Numbered from the stretch's first letter, positions 8,498 to 15,830 are shown. The stretch is DNA of 26,854 nt from JANNAV01 sp031384695 (GCA_031384695.1 JANNAV010000171.1:1-26854); one strand, 5' to 3'. The notes: generated by a model not told the origin, from the letters alone. Made by a program: numbers and translations.

Positions 8498-8832
8498 CCG
8501 GCTATTTCACCCCCACGCAGGCGATCCACGCCATTCCGGCATTGTCAGAGGCAAGGCTTGCCGGGTTTCTGGCGGCGGAGCTGATCCTGCCGGTGGCCTC
8601 GGCCCAAGGCCCGGTGTTTCGCCCCGTTGATCTGGCCCGGCTTGAACTGCTGTGCGATCTGGCCGATCACCTTGATCTGGAGGGCGATGCGCTGGGTGTG
8701 GTGATCGCCCTGATCGACCAGTTGCACACCGCCCGCCTGCGGCTGCACGCCATGGCGCGCGCGATGGAGGCCGAACCGCAGGACTTGCGCCAAAGGGTTG
8801 GCGCGCGCCTTGTCAGCATCCTCGCCGTCTGA
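8494..8832 (+). CDS. cbpM: Chaperone modulator CbpM-like protein
   Basis: A 112-residue protein with an N-terminal MerR-like helical segment and a helical C-terminal half (LARLELLCDLADHLDLEGDALGVVIALIDQLH). This matches the CbpM family, which binds the J-domain of CbpA and restrains its co-chaperone action. The key context is translational coupling to the CbpA-like gene through ATGA at 8494-8497, with AGAGG a few bases upstream inside that gene. No DNA-binding role is claimed, because CbpM is an anti-chaperone modulator and not a typical MerR regulator. It is followed directly by a triple 15-bp repeat and then the second hairpin element. Confidence 0.8.
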   Translation: MTGYFTPTQAIHAIPALSEARLAGFLAAELILPVASAQGPVFRPVDLARLELLCDLADHLDLEGDALGVVIALIDQLHTARLRLHAMARAMEAEPQDLRQRVGARLVSILAV

Positions 8833-8877
8833 CCGGCTGGCGTGCTCCCGGCTGGCGTGCCCCCGGCTGGCGTGCCC
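8833..8877. repeat. Three tandem 15-bp repeats after cbpM
   Basis: The unit CCGGCTGGCGTGCCC occurs three times in a row (8833-8847, 8848-8862, 8863-8877). The first unit differs from the others at one base (TC for CC near its end). The array begins immediately after the cbpM stop codon and ends a few bases before the second double-hairpin repeat. Confidence 0.9.
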
Positions 8878-8880
8878 CTC

Positions 8881-8994
8881 GCGCGGATTTTCTTCAATCT
8901 GATTCAGATTGAAGGCAATCCAAGACAAGATCAGCTTGGGAATGTTGCGTGTTGCGGACAATCGGGTGAAGCCGATTCTACGCAACACGTCTAG
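8881..8994 (-). repeat. Double-hairpin repeat element, copy 2 (inverted)
   Basis: Reads as the reverse complement of copy 1 across nearly its whole length, including the unpaired middle (AAGATCAGCTTGGGAATGTTG). Its two palindromes are diverged: 8885-8902 pairs with 8904-8921 with two mismatches, and 8948-8962 pairs with 8975-8989 with two mismatches. The outer end is CTAG at 8991-8994. The two copies therefore flank cbpA-cbpM in inverted orientation. Confidence 0.85.
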
Positions 8995-9227
8995 CGCCGG
9001 CGCACCGAATTGCCCCCGGCCAGAATGCCGTTGATCAGGTCTGCCACCGCCATATGCAGGGCGTCGTCGCCGTTGCCGTCCGGCGCGTGCTGATGAGCGG
9101 CGGCGGCATCTTTCAGAATGCCCAGAATCTCGGCCTCGGGCAGAATGTTGCGGTCGTTCAAAGCCAGCAGCAGCGATTCGCAGATCGCCAATGCGGCGGT
9201 GCCTGACACATCATGAAGTTTGGCCAT
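8991..9227 (-). CDS. Small conserved-looking hypothetical protein
   Basis: A 78-residue, mostly helical soluble protein with the stretch ALAICESLLLALNDRN followed by ILPEAEILGILKDAAAAH. The regular amphipathic pattern and good codon bias suggest a real gene. I do not recognise a function; it resembles short uncharacterised alphaproteobacterial proteins. The ATG at 9227 is preferred because GGAAAG lies about 10 nt upstream. A GTG at 9254 would add nine residues but lacks a ribosome site. The TAG stop at 8991-8993 is formed by the CTAG end of the adjacent hairpin repeat, so the original C-terminus may have been altered when that element arrived. Confidence 0.6.
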   Translation of the reverse strand: MAKLHDVSGTAALAICESLLLALNDRNILPEAEILGILKDAAAAHQHAPDGNGDDALHMAVADLINGILAGGNSVRRR

Positions 9228-9420
9228 TTCCAGTTGTCTTTCCAGTACCGCCACCTTGCGCCGTGATGCGTGTCACCGATCAGGGAACCATTTGCACTGT
9301 CGCAGCGTTTCATTCACAGGAAACTGATTGAAAGCAGCTTTTATGAACACTTCCTTCGCCAAGACATGGGCCATCCGGGCACAACCTTTGCGCGTTGTGC
9401 AGCCCTCTGACAGGTTTTCC

Positions 9421-10155
9421 ATGATCGCATTGCAAGACAGCCCGCTGGCCCGAAAACTGGCGGCTTTCGTCGCCTTGTCCGACGATGACCTTGAAATGCT
9501 TGACCGTTTGCACCAACGGCGGCGCACCTTCATGGCCGGCGTCGATCTGGTGCATCAGGGGCAAGAGGGGCAGTCGGCCTATATTCTGGCCAAAGGCTGG
9601 GTCTGTTCATATAAACTTCTGCCCAACGGCGGCCGCCAGATTGTCGATTTCCAGATCCCCGGCGATTTTCTGGGCCTGCGGTCGGTGCTGTTTCGCACCG
9701 CCGATCACAGTATTGAACCGGTGACGCAGGTGGAGGCCTCCGAGGTTGTCGTCACCGATCTGCTGGAGGCTTTTGCCAAAACCCCGCGTCTGGCCACCGC
9801 CGTTTTGTGGGCCGCCTCGCGTGACGAGGCGATGGTGGTGGAACATCTGGTCGGCATCGGTCGGCGCAACGCGCTGGAACGCACCGCGCATTTGCTGCTG
9901 GAATTGGGGGCGCGGCTGATGCTGGTGGGGCTTGGCACCAAAAAGGGTTACGATTGCCCGCTGTCGCAATACCTGCTGGCGGATGCCCTGGGGTTAAGCG
10001 CGGTGCACGTCAACCGCGTGCTGCGGCAATTGCGCGAGATGGGACTTATGACCTTTCAGAAGGGCCATGTGAGCATTGATGATTTTGACCGGCTGGTCAC
10101 GCTGGCAGATTTCGACACGGCTTACCTCGATCATGACGGCCCGTTGCTGGTCTGA
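9421..10155 (+). CDS. Crp/Fnr-family transcriptional regulator without an Fe-S cysteine cluster
   Basis: A 244-residue protein with an N-terminal cyclic-nucleotide-binding-type beta-barrel (about 15-125), a long dimerisation helix, and a C-terminal winged helix (about 170-225). The recognition region is LADALGLSAVHVNRVLRQLRE. The sensor cysteines of Fnr near the N-terminus are missing (only two scattered Cys are seen), so it should not bind an oxygen-sensing 4Fe-4S cluster. Its ligand is unknown. The ATG at 9421 was chosen with CAGG upstream and because the Crp fold starts soon after. The frame is open back to 9328, but that part is not typical. It faces the uspA/cco block, whose FNR-type site it might recognise; that is only an inference. 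Confidence 0.88.
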   Translation: MIALQDSPLARKLAAFVALSDDDLEMLDRLHQRRRTFMAGVDLVHQGQEGQSAYILAKGWVCSYKLLPNGGRQIVDFQIPGDFLGLRSVLFRTADHSIEPVTQVEASEVVVTDLLEAFAKTPRLATAVLWAASRDEAMVVEHLVGIGRRNALERTAHLLLELGARLMLVGLGTKKGYDCPLSQYLLADALGLSAVHVNRVLRQLREMGLMTFQKGHVSIDDFDRLVTLADFDTAYLDHDGPLLV

Positions 10156-10473
10156 GATCATCCGGCAATCGCGCCCGCCAGTGCCCTGCGCGGTTGCGCG
10201 AAAAGGTGAAGCCTGTGATCTGCCGCATGACGAGGGTTGAAATGGAGCAGACCACTGGGCTTCACCGGAACTCGCAACACTCTTGTGGCTGCGGGGATTC
10301 GGCATCCACCCCTTGTTTTTCGCCTATTCCGGGTGGGTTGACACTGATGCAGATTGATCCCGGGACAATTCATTCCAAAGATTCCGGCGCTTTGCGTGCT
10401 TTGGCGCACCGCGCGCTGACCTGCTCCGGGGTGCATGGGGATGGTCCTGCGGTGGCGACAGGCAAAACTGCGG
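10156..10473. other. Intergenic region between the Crp/Fnr gene and uspA (convergent ends)
   Basis: About 318 bp between two convergent genes. Short open frames exist on both strands but look like GC-rich shadows without a ribosome site or recognisable protein. There is a near-palindrome, ATTGATCCCGGGACAAT, at 10353-10369. No clear terminator with a T-run was found on either strand. Confidence 0.5.
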
Positions 10474-11340
10474 TCAATGCGCCATGAACACCGGCACTTC
10501 CGCCAGTTCCAGCATATCACGCGTGGTGCCGCCCAGCACGGCCTCGCGGAGCCGTGAATGCCCGTAAGCGCCCATCACCACCAGATCGGCGGCCTTGTCG
10601 CGCACCAGTTGGTTCAGCATATCCGTCACCCGGGGCAGCGTCCTGGCCAGCACCGCCACCTCGGCCCGCACCCCGTGCCGCGACAGCATTTCGGCCAAAG
10701 CGCCACCGGGGTCGGCCCGCCCGGCACTGCTGGCTTCCGGGTCGATGATGGCGAGTATAACGCGTTTGGCGGCGATCAGAAACGGCAGTGCCGCGCGGAT
10801 GGCCGCCAGCGCCTCGGAGCTCTCGTTCCAGGCCACCACGATTTCCTGACCGATGCCCGACACCCCGGACGCGCCCGCAAATCCCGCCACAAACCCCGCC
10901 GCCGGCACCACCAGTACCGGGGCGCGGCCTTGAAACAGCGCGGCTTCTACCAGCAGATCGGCATTGGCAAACGCCGGTTTGCCGTAAGGCAAAGGCAGAA
11001 CCACAAGGTCACTGAACCGCGCCTGCCGGGCGATAAGATCCGTCAGACTGCCAACCTGCGCAATCGCCGTGGTCACCGAAAAGCGCAGGCCCTCACCGCT
11101 CAACCGGGCCGTCACCTGCGTTTCCAATTCGGCCAACGTCGCTTCGGCGCGGGCAATGTCATCCTGAAACACCACGCCGCCCGCCCCCGGATAGTAATAG
11201 CCAACCTGGGTAAGGTCGATGCCCAGACACAGCACCTCGAGATGCGCATCCTCGCGCCGCGCCAGCGCTGTTGCGGCGGCAAGCGTCGGCTCTATCGCGC
11301 CGGGGTTGCTGATCACACTGAGAAGCGATTTGTAGGCCAT
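10474..11340 (-). CDS. uspA: Universal stress protein with two Usp domains
   Basis: A 288-residue cytoplasmic protein made of two tandem Usp (nucleotide-binding alpha/beta) domains, about 1-145 and 150-288. The second domain carries the ATP-binding signature VVMGAYGHSRLREAVLGGTT, a good fit to the G-x2-G-x9-G-S/T pattern. The first domain has a degenerate version. The ATG at 11340 has an AGGAAG ribosome site about 7 nt away. It is transcribed in the same direction as, and downstream of, the cco block, separated from ccoS by 137 bp that contain a candidate FNR box, so it may have its own promoter. Usp proteins beside fnrL and cbb3 genes are known in Rhodobacter relatives. The precise role is unknown. 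Confidence 0.88.
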   Translation of the reverse strand: MAYKSLLSVISNPGAIEPTLAAATALARREDAHLEVLCLGIDLTQVGYYYPGAGGVVFQDDIARAEATLAELETQVTARLSGEGLRFSVTTAIAQVGSLTDLIARQARFSDLVVLPLPYGKPAFANADLLVEAALFQGRAPVLVVPAAGFVAGFAGASGVSGIGQEIVVAWNESSEALAAIRAALPFLIAAKRVILAIIDPEASSAGRADPGGALAEMLSRHGVRAEVAVLARTLPRVTDMLNQLVRDKAADLVVMGAYGHSRLREAVLGGTTRDMLELAEVPVFMAH

Positions 11341-11426
11341 GCCGGGCTTCCTTTTCCAATTGATGCAGCGCGATCCTGTGGCCACGCGTTACAGCCCCAG
11401 TTTGCCGCAGCGCACGCAGGCCCGCA

Positions 11427-11440
11427 CTGACGCAGATCAA
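11427..11440. promoter_or_regulatory. Candidate FNR/FnrL-type box upstream of uspA
   Basis: CTGACGCAGATCAA on the plus strand (reverse complement TTGATCTGCGTCAG) matches the dyad TTGAT-N4-ATCAA with two mismatches. It lies 87 bp upstream of the uspA start in the ccoS-uspA gap. At a class II spacing (about -41) it would place a transcript start near 11392. The site may answer to an FnrL encoded elsewhere or to the Crp/Fnr protein at 9421. Confidence 0.5.
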
Positions 11441-11477
11441 ATCCGGCACGGCGCAAGCATCGGCCCAAAGGGGCGTG

Positions 11478-11636
11478 TCAGGTCTTGGGCTGGTCATCCC
11501 AATCGGACAACAGGATGCGTTCGGCATCGCCGGCCGGATCGTCATATTGCTGATGGCGCAGGGTCCAGACAAAGGCGGCAAGGCCCAGCAGGCCAAGGAT
11601 CAGCGAGATGGGGATCAGCCAGATCAGGATATCCAT
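11478..11636 (-). CDS. ccoS: cbb3 oxidase assembly/maturation protein CcoS
   Basis: A 52-residue single-span membrane protein beginning MDILIWLIPISLILGLLGL, with one hydrophobic helix (about 3-24) and an acidic soluble tail containing QQYDDPAGDAERIL, the typical CcoS pattern. CcoS is needed for cofactor insertion into the cbb3 oxidase. The ATG at 11636 lies one base after the ccoI stop at 11638-11640, so translation is coupled. It is the last gene of the cco block before uspA. Confidence 0.9.
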   Translation of the reverse strand: MDILIWLIPISLILGLLGLAAFVWTLRHQQYDDPAGDAERILLSDWDDQPKT

Positions 11637-11637
11637 C

Positions 11638-13809
11638 CTATCTGATCCGCATCGCGTTCAGCGAAACCGTGATCGACGACAGCGACATGGCAATCGCCGA
11701 CATCAGCGGAGTGGCAAAACCCAACAAGGCGAAGGGCACCGCGATGACATTGTAAGCAATTGAAATCGCGATATTCTGCCGCATCCTGCGCAGGCCAAGG
11801 CGGGCCACGCGCACCGCCTCGGCCAGGGGCGCCATATCGGTGCCCAGCAGCACCATGTCTGCCGCCGCCCGCGCGGCATCCAATGCCGAGGCCGGGGCGA
11901 TCGAGACATGGGCGGCGGCAAGGGCGGCGGTATCGTTCAGCCCGTCGCCGATCATCAGAACCTTGTGGCCCCGGCTGGCCAGTTCCCTGATCCTGACCGC
12001 TTTGTCTGTGGGGGAAAGCCTTGCGGCATAATCGTCAATGCCGACAGCAGCGGCCAGGGTTGCGACCGCGCCTTCGGCATCGCCCGACATCAGCATGACC
12101 CGCAGGCCAAGTGAGCGCAAGCCCGCCACCGCCTGAACTGCACCGGGGCGCAGCCGGTCGGTAAAGCCGAACATGACCGGGGGATTGCTGCCGATGCGCA
12201 GACAGGTGGCGGTGCTGCCGCAGAGGGCGGCCCCCACCCAATCGGCCCGCCCAAGGCGCACATGCCGGCCCTGCCAGACTGCGGTAACGCCCGCGCCGGG
12301 AACTTCGGCCACCGCCGCAACCACCGCAGGCGCAATGCCTGCCGCCCGGATCGCCACCGCCAGCGACAGCGCCAGCGGATGCGCCGATCCTTGTGCCAGT
12401 GCCAGGGCGACGGCCAGCACCTGCGGATCATGCGCACGCAGATCGGCGGCCTCCGGCACCCCCAGCGTCAGCGTTCCGGTCTTGTCGAACACCACGATAT
12501 CCGCCACTGCTAGCCGCTCCAAAGCGGTGCCGTCCTTGATCAGCAATCCCATGCGGAACAGCCGCCCGCTGGCCGCCGTCACCACCGCTGGTACGGCAAG
12601 ACCAAGCGCGCAGGGGCAGGTGATGATCAGCACCGCCGCCGCGATGTTAATCGCCAGCCGCGCATCACCCGTGGCCCAGAACCACGCCGCAAACGCCCCA
12701 GCCGACAAAACATGCACGACGGGCACGTAGATGCGCGCCGCGCGGTCGGCAAGGGCGGTATAACGCCCGCGCGCGGCCTCGGCCACCGCCACCAGATCGG
12801 CAAGGCGTTGCAAGGAGCTATCGGCCCCGGCGTGGGTCACCCGGAGGGTCAGCGGGCCGGTCAGATTGGTCTCGCCCGCCGATACGGCAGTGCCGGGGCC
12901 GGCAAAAACCGGTGCGGTCTCGCCCGTCAGGATGGCGCGGTCGCGTTCGCTTTGCCCTTCGGTGACAATCCCGTCCACCGGCATCCGGCCACCGGGACGC
13001 ACCAGCACCAGATCGCCCGCGCGCAGATCGCGGATAGCGACGGTTTCATGGCCCGCCTGCGTGATCCGCTCGGCGCGCGGCACCTCCAAAGCCGACAGAA
13101 CCGCCGCCGCAGACCGCGCCGCTGCGCGGGTGCGGTGATCCAGATAGCGGCCCGCCAGCAGGAAGAACGTCAGCGTCACCGCCGCATCGAACCATGCAAA
13201 CGCGCCACCTTGCAGCGTTTCCGAGACCGAGATCGCGGTGGCCAGCAGGATGGCCAGCGAGATCGGCACATCCATGCCCAACCGCCCCGCGCGCAGCGAC
13301 GCCCAAGCGCTGCGAAAGAACGGCAGCCCGGCATAGGCGACGGTTGGCACGGCAATGACCGCCGAAATCGCGTGGAACACCGCGCGCCACGCCGGATCCG
13401 CGCCTGACCAGACCGCAACCGACAACAGCATCACGTTCATCATTGCAAACCCTGCAACCGCCAGCCGCAGCAGCAGATCGCGCCCCGGAAGGTCTGCCGC
13501 CGTGGCCGACAGGGCGGTTGCATCCAACTCATGCGCCGCGTGGCCAAGCCCCGCCAACACCGCCACCAACGCCCCGGCGGTGATGCCGGGCCCGGCGCCG
13601 ATGCGCGCGCGGCGCTCGGTCAGATTGACCCGGGCCGAGTGCACGCCAGGCACCGCCAGCAACCCCGCCTCGATGCGGCCGATACAGGCGGCGCAGTGGA
13701 TGTCTGGCAGCGACAGCACCAGTTGCGCAGGCTTTGCCACCGCTACCGCCAACGGCAGGGAAAGGCAGCCGAGGCGTTCCATGGCAACTGCTTGCTCTGC
13801 CGTGCTCAT
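11638..13809 (-). CDS. ccoI: Copper-translocating P1B-type ATPase for cbb3 oxidase (CcoI)
   Basis: A 723-residue inner-membrane ATPase that exports Cu(I) for assembly of the CuB centre. The N-terminal metal-binding domain has HCAAC at 38-42. Transmembrane helices follow, then the actuator TGE at 295-297, the CPC transmembrane metal site at 398-400, the phosphorylation site DKTGT at 442-446, the HP motif at 477-478, and the hinge GDGLNDT at 621-627. All catalytic signatures are intact and length is normal. The ATG at 13809 lies 24 bp after the preceding membrane protein gene. Its neighbours (ccoNOQP upstream, ccoS downstream) make this the CcoI/FixI type and not a general CopA. Confidence 0.94.
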   Translation of the reverse strand: MSTAEQAVAMERLGCLSLPLAVAVAKPAQLVLSLPDIHCAACIGRIEAGLLAVPGVHSARVNLTERRARIGAGPGITAGALVAVLAGLGHAAHELDATALSATAADLPGRDLLLRLAVAGFAMMNVMLLSVAVWSGADPAWRAVFHAISAVIAVPTVAYAGLPFFRSAWASLRAGRLGMDVPISLAILLATAISVSETLQGGAFAWFDAAVTLTFFLLAGRYLDHRTRAAARSAAAVLSALEVPRAERITQAGHETVAIRDLRAGDLVLVRPGGRMPVDGIVTEGQSERDRAILTGETAPVFAGPGTAVSAGETNLTGPLTLRVTHAGADSSLQRLADLVAVAEAARGRYTALADRAARIYVPVVHVLSAGAFAAWFWATGDARLAINIAAAVLIITCPCALGLAVPAVVTAASGRLFRMGLLIKDGTALERLAVADIVVFDKTGTLTLGVPEAADLRAHDPQVLAVALALAQGSAHPLALSLAVAIRAAGIAPAVVAAVAEVPGAGVTAVWQGRHVRLGRADWVGAALCGSTATCLRIGSNPPVMFGFTDRLRPGAVQAVAGLRSLGLRVMLMSGDAEGAVATLAAAVGIDDYAARLSPTDKAVRIRELASRGHKVLMIGDGLNDTAALAAAHVSIAPASALDAARAAADMVLLGTDMAPLAEAVRVARLGLRRMRQNIAISIAYNVIAVPFALLGFATPLMSAIAMSLSSITVSLNAMRIR

Positions 13810-13833
13810 GATGGGAAATTCATGGCGGGAAAT

Positions 13834-14628
13834 TCACGGCACAGGCGGCCGGACGGCCACCCAGGCGTGCCAGGTTGCATGGCCCAGCACCGGAAAGATC
13901 ACGATCAGGCCCAGCAACCCGGATGCCAGCGCCAGCCCGAACAACCCCGCCACAATCGCCCCCCAAACCACCAGACGCCCCAGATTGAACCAGACCAGCG
14001 CCAGACTGCTGCCCATCGCCGTCAGCGCATCGGTGTTGCGGTCCAGCAGCATGGGGATGGCGAACAGGCTGATGCAAAAAGCAAAACCGGCAAACAACGC
14101 CCCAACGGCGGATCCCGTCAGCAGGATCGCCCAGCCGGTGGGCGTGCCAAACAGCATCGGCACCACATCCGCCGTGCCGGTAAAGGGCTGCACCCCGAGA
14201 AACAGCGCATAGATGATCACCGCCGCCCGCGTCCACAGCAGCATCAGCACCAGCAGAACCGCACCGCTGAACAGCACCTGCCCGCCCGATCCGGGGCGCA
14301 CCAGCACCATGGCGCGCAACGTCACAGGCTTGCCCGCCGCCAGACGGCGGCTTTTTTCGTAAAGCCCGATGGCCAGCACCGGACCCATCACCATGAAGCC
14401 TGCCAGCACCGGCAACAGCACGAAATCCCACCCCAGCCAGAACAGCCCGCCGACGATGCCGACCGACACCGCCGTCACCAGCAACCCGTATGCCAGACTG
14501 GGCAGCGGGTTGTTCCAGGTATCGCGCCATCCGGCGGCCAGCCATTGCCACGCCGCCCCGCGCGGCAGCGGCCTCAGCCAGCGGTGCTCCACCTGCAGCG
14601 GCGCTTCAACAGCGGGAATGCCGGTCAT
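13834..14628 (-). CDS. DUF2189-like integral membrane protein in the cbb3 operon
   Basis: A 264-residue membrane protein with about six hydrophobic segments and a short cytoplasmic N-terminus. It resembles the DUF2189/COG5473 family of predicted integral membrane proteins by pattern (WRDTWNNPLPSLAYG, then a GPVLAIGLYEKSRRL loop). The function of that family is not established. The ATG at 14628 has a strong AGGAGG ribosome site six bases upstream, which settles the start over longer open-frame alternatives. It lies between the small membrane protein gene and ccoI, in the slot where ccoG and ccoH usually lie. A role in oxidase assembly is an inference from position only. Confidence 0.75.
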   Translation of the reverse strand: MTGIPAVEAPLQVEHRWLRPLPRGAAWQWLAAGWRDTWNNPLPSLAYGLLVTAVSVGIVGGLFWLGWDFVLLPVLAGFMVMGPVLAIGLYEKSRRLAAGKPVTLRAMVLVRPGSGGQVLFSGAVLLVLMLLWTRAAVIIYALFLGVQPFTGTADVVPMLFGTPTGWAILLTGSAVGALFAGFAFCISLFAIPMLLDRNTDALTAMGSSLALVWFNLGRLVVWGAIVAGLFGLALASGLLGLIVIFPVLGHATWHAWVAVRPPVP

Positions 14629-14650
14629 TGATCGCCTCCTCTCGCGCGGG

Positions 14651-14821
14651 TCAACATGATGATCTGGCCGCCGCAAAGCCTGCAAGCGCATCGCCCATCC
14701 GGCCATGCGCCACACAGGTCGGGGCCGAGGCAAAGGCCACATAGGCCAGATGCGCATTGGCCGCGACGAACGCCGCCACCAATGCCCCCACACCCAGCCA
14801 GACGATGTGCCGCTGGGTCAT
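14651..14821 (-). CDS. Small membrane protein coupled to ccoP
   Basis: A 56-residue protein (MTQRHIVWLGVGALVAAFVA start) with one N-terminal transmembrane helix and a tail carrying two cysteines, one in PTCVAHG and one as the last residue. The ATG overlaps the ccoP stop as ATGA (14818-14821), so it is translated with the oxidase subunits. I do not know a characterised homologue. The conserved-looking layout, with Cys near the outer face of the helix and at the C-terminus, could suit redox or copper handling, but that is only a guess. It is not CcoH, which is longer and has a FixH domain. Confidence 0.7.
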   Translation of the reverse strand: MTQRHIVWLGVGALVAAFVAANAHLAYVAFASAPTCVAHGRMGDALAGFAAARSSC

Positions 14822-15672
14822 GGTGCCAGATCCAGTACATAAAGCGTCAGGATCTTGCGGTCGGTCGCCGACAGCCGCCCCTCCCACGCAGGCATGACGC
14901 CCATCCGCCCGTTCCACAGCGTGGCCCGCACCGATGCCGCATCACCGCCATATTGCCAGATATCGTCGGTCAGGTCCGGCGCGCCCACTTCGATCAGGCC
15001 TTTGGCATCCTCGCCGTGGCACGACGCGCAGTTTTCGGCAAACAGCGCCGCCGCTGCGGGGTCGGGTGCAGGCCCCGGCACCGACAGGCCCATCACATAA
15101 GGCACCAGCGCCTTCACCTGATCTTTTGTCAGATATTCATCGCGCCCGAAGGCCAGCATCTGGGCCACGCGCGTGTCGGGGTGGGTGGCATTGATCCCCA
15201 CTTGCAGCGTCAGGGCGATGGCGTCCGGGTCATTGCCCCAAAGCCAGTCGGCATCGGTCAGGTTCGGAAAGCCGTGCCCCCCCATGCCTGCCTTGCCATG
15301 GCAGGCCGCACAGTTGGTGCCGAACAAGGTGGCCCCGGTGCTGCGGACAATGGCCAACAGGCCGGGATCGGCCTGAATGGCGGCAAAGGGCATGGCCGCG
15401 ATCCTGTCGGTCCAGCCGCGTCGCGCCGCCTGCGCGCCCGCCACCGCCCGATCAGCCTCCACCTGTTGATCCGCCCCCAGCAAGCCTTTGGAATAGCTGT
15501 ACCACAAAGGCACCGCCGGCAGCAGGATCAACATGACAAGCGCCGTTGCATGCGTCAGGGTCATGAACCAGTACACCGGGCGCGGCACCGGCGCGTTCAG
15601 CTCGGTTATGCCGTTCCACACATGCCCGGTGGTCAGATAGCCGGTATGCGGATCGCGGACAGGTTCGCTCAT
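14818..15672 (-). CDS. ccoP: cbb3-type cytochrome c oxidase subunit III, di-heme CcoP
   Basis: A 284-residue membrane-anchored di-heme cytochrome c that passes electrons from soluble cytochrome c to CcoO/CcoN. One transmembrane helix lies at about 34-58. The first heme site is CAACH at 121-125 and the second is CASCH at 215-219, each followed by a cytochrome-c fold with candidate Met ligands. The N-terminal PHTGYLTTGHVWNGITELN is a typical CcoP signature. The ATG at 15672 overlaps the ccoQ stop. Length is normal. Confidence 0.96.
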   Translation of the reverse strand: MSEPVRDPHTGYLTTGHVWNGITELNAPVPRPVYWFMTLTHATALVMLILLPAVPLWYSYSKGLLGADQQVEADRAVAGAQAARRGWTDRIAAMPFAAIQADPGLLAIVRSTGATLFGTNCAACHGKAGMGGHGFPNLTDADWLWGNDPDAIALTLQVGINATHPDTRVAQMLAFGRDEYLTKDQVKALVPYVMGLSVPGPAPDPAAAALFAENCASCHGEDAKGLIEVGAPDLTDDIWQYGGDAASVRATLWNGRMGVMPAWEGRLSATDRKILTLYVLDLAP

Positions 15673-15830
15673 CGCCCGTCATCCTCGTCGAGGATCGAGC
15701 GGGCAGCCGCCTCAAAGCCCGCTTTGTTCGCGGGCCAAAAGGCATATGCCACCACGATCACCGACATGAATATCAGATAGAACAGGCCAAAGGATTTCGA
15801 CAGCCACAGGGCGGTTTCATGCGCGATCAT
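15669..15830 (-). CDS. ccoQ: cbb3 oxidase small subunit CcoQ
   Basis: A 53-residue subunit with a single helix (about 15-32, FGLFYLIFMSVIVVAYAFWP) and a short acidic tail. CcoQ stabilises the cbb3 complex. The FWP after the helix and the position between ccoO and ccoP are diagnostic. The start overlaps the ccoO stop (ATGA at 15827-15830) and the stop overlaps the ccoP start (ATGA at 15669-15672). Confidence 0.92.
   Translation of the reverse strand: MIAHETALWLSKSFGLFYLIFMSVIVVAYAFWPANKAGFEAAARSILDEDDGR

Noticed and set aside
8833..8877. Short CRISPR-like array
   Set aside because: The units are directly adjacent 15-mers with no spacers and there are no cas genes.
10341..10369. FNR-like half site and near-palindrome ATTGATCCCGGGACAAT
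   Set aside because: The half-site spacing does not match TTGAT-N4-ATCAA, and the position is between convergent gene ends with no start downstream.
10194..10487. Possible 97-codon plus-strand gene in the Crp-uspA gap
   Set aside because: There is no ribosome site, no recognisable motif, and it runs into the 3' end of uspA; it is most likely a chance frame.
14818..14917. Longer start for the small cco protein (88 codons)
   Set aside because: The extension lies inside ccoP in another frame; the ATGA-coupled ATG at 14821 gives a clean membrane-protein N-terminus.
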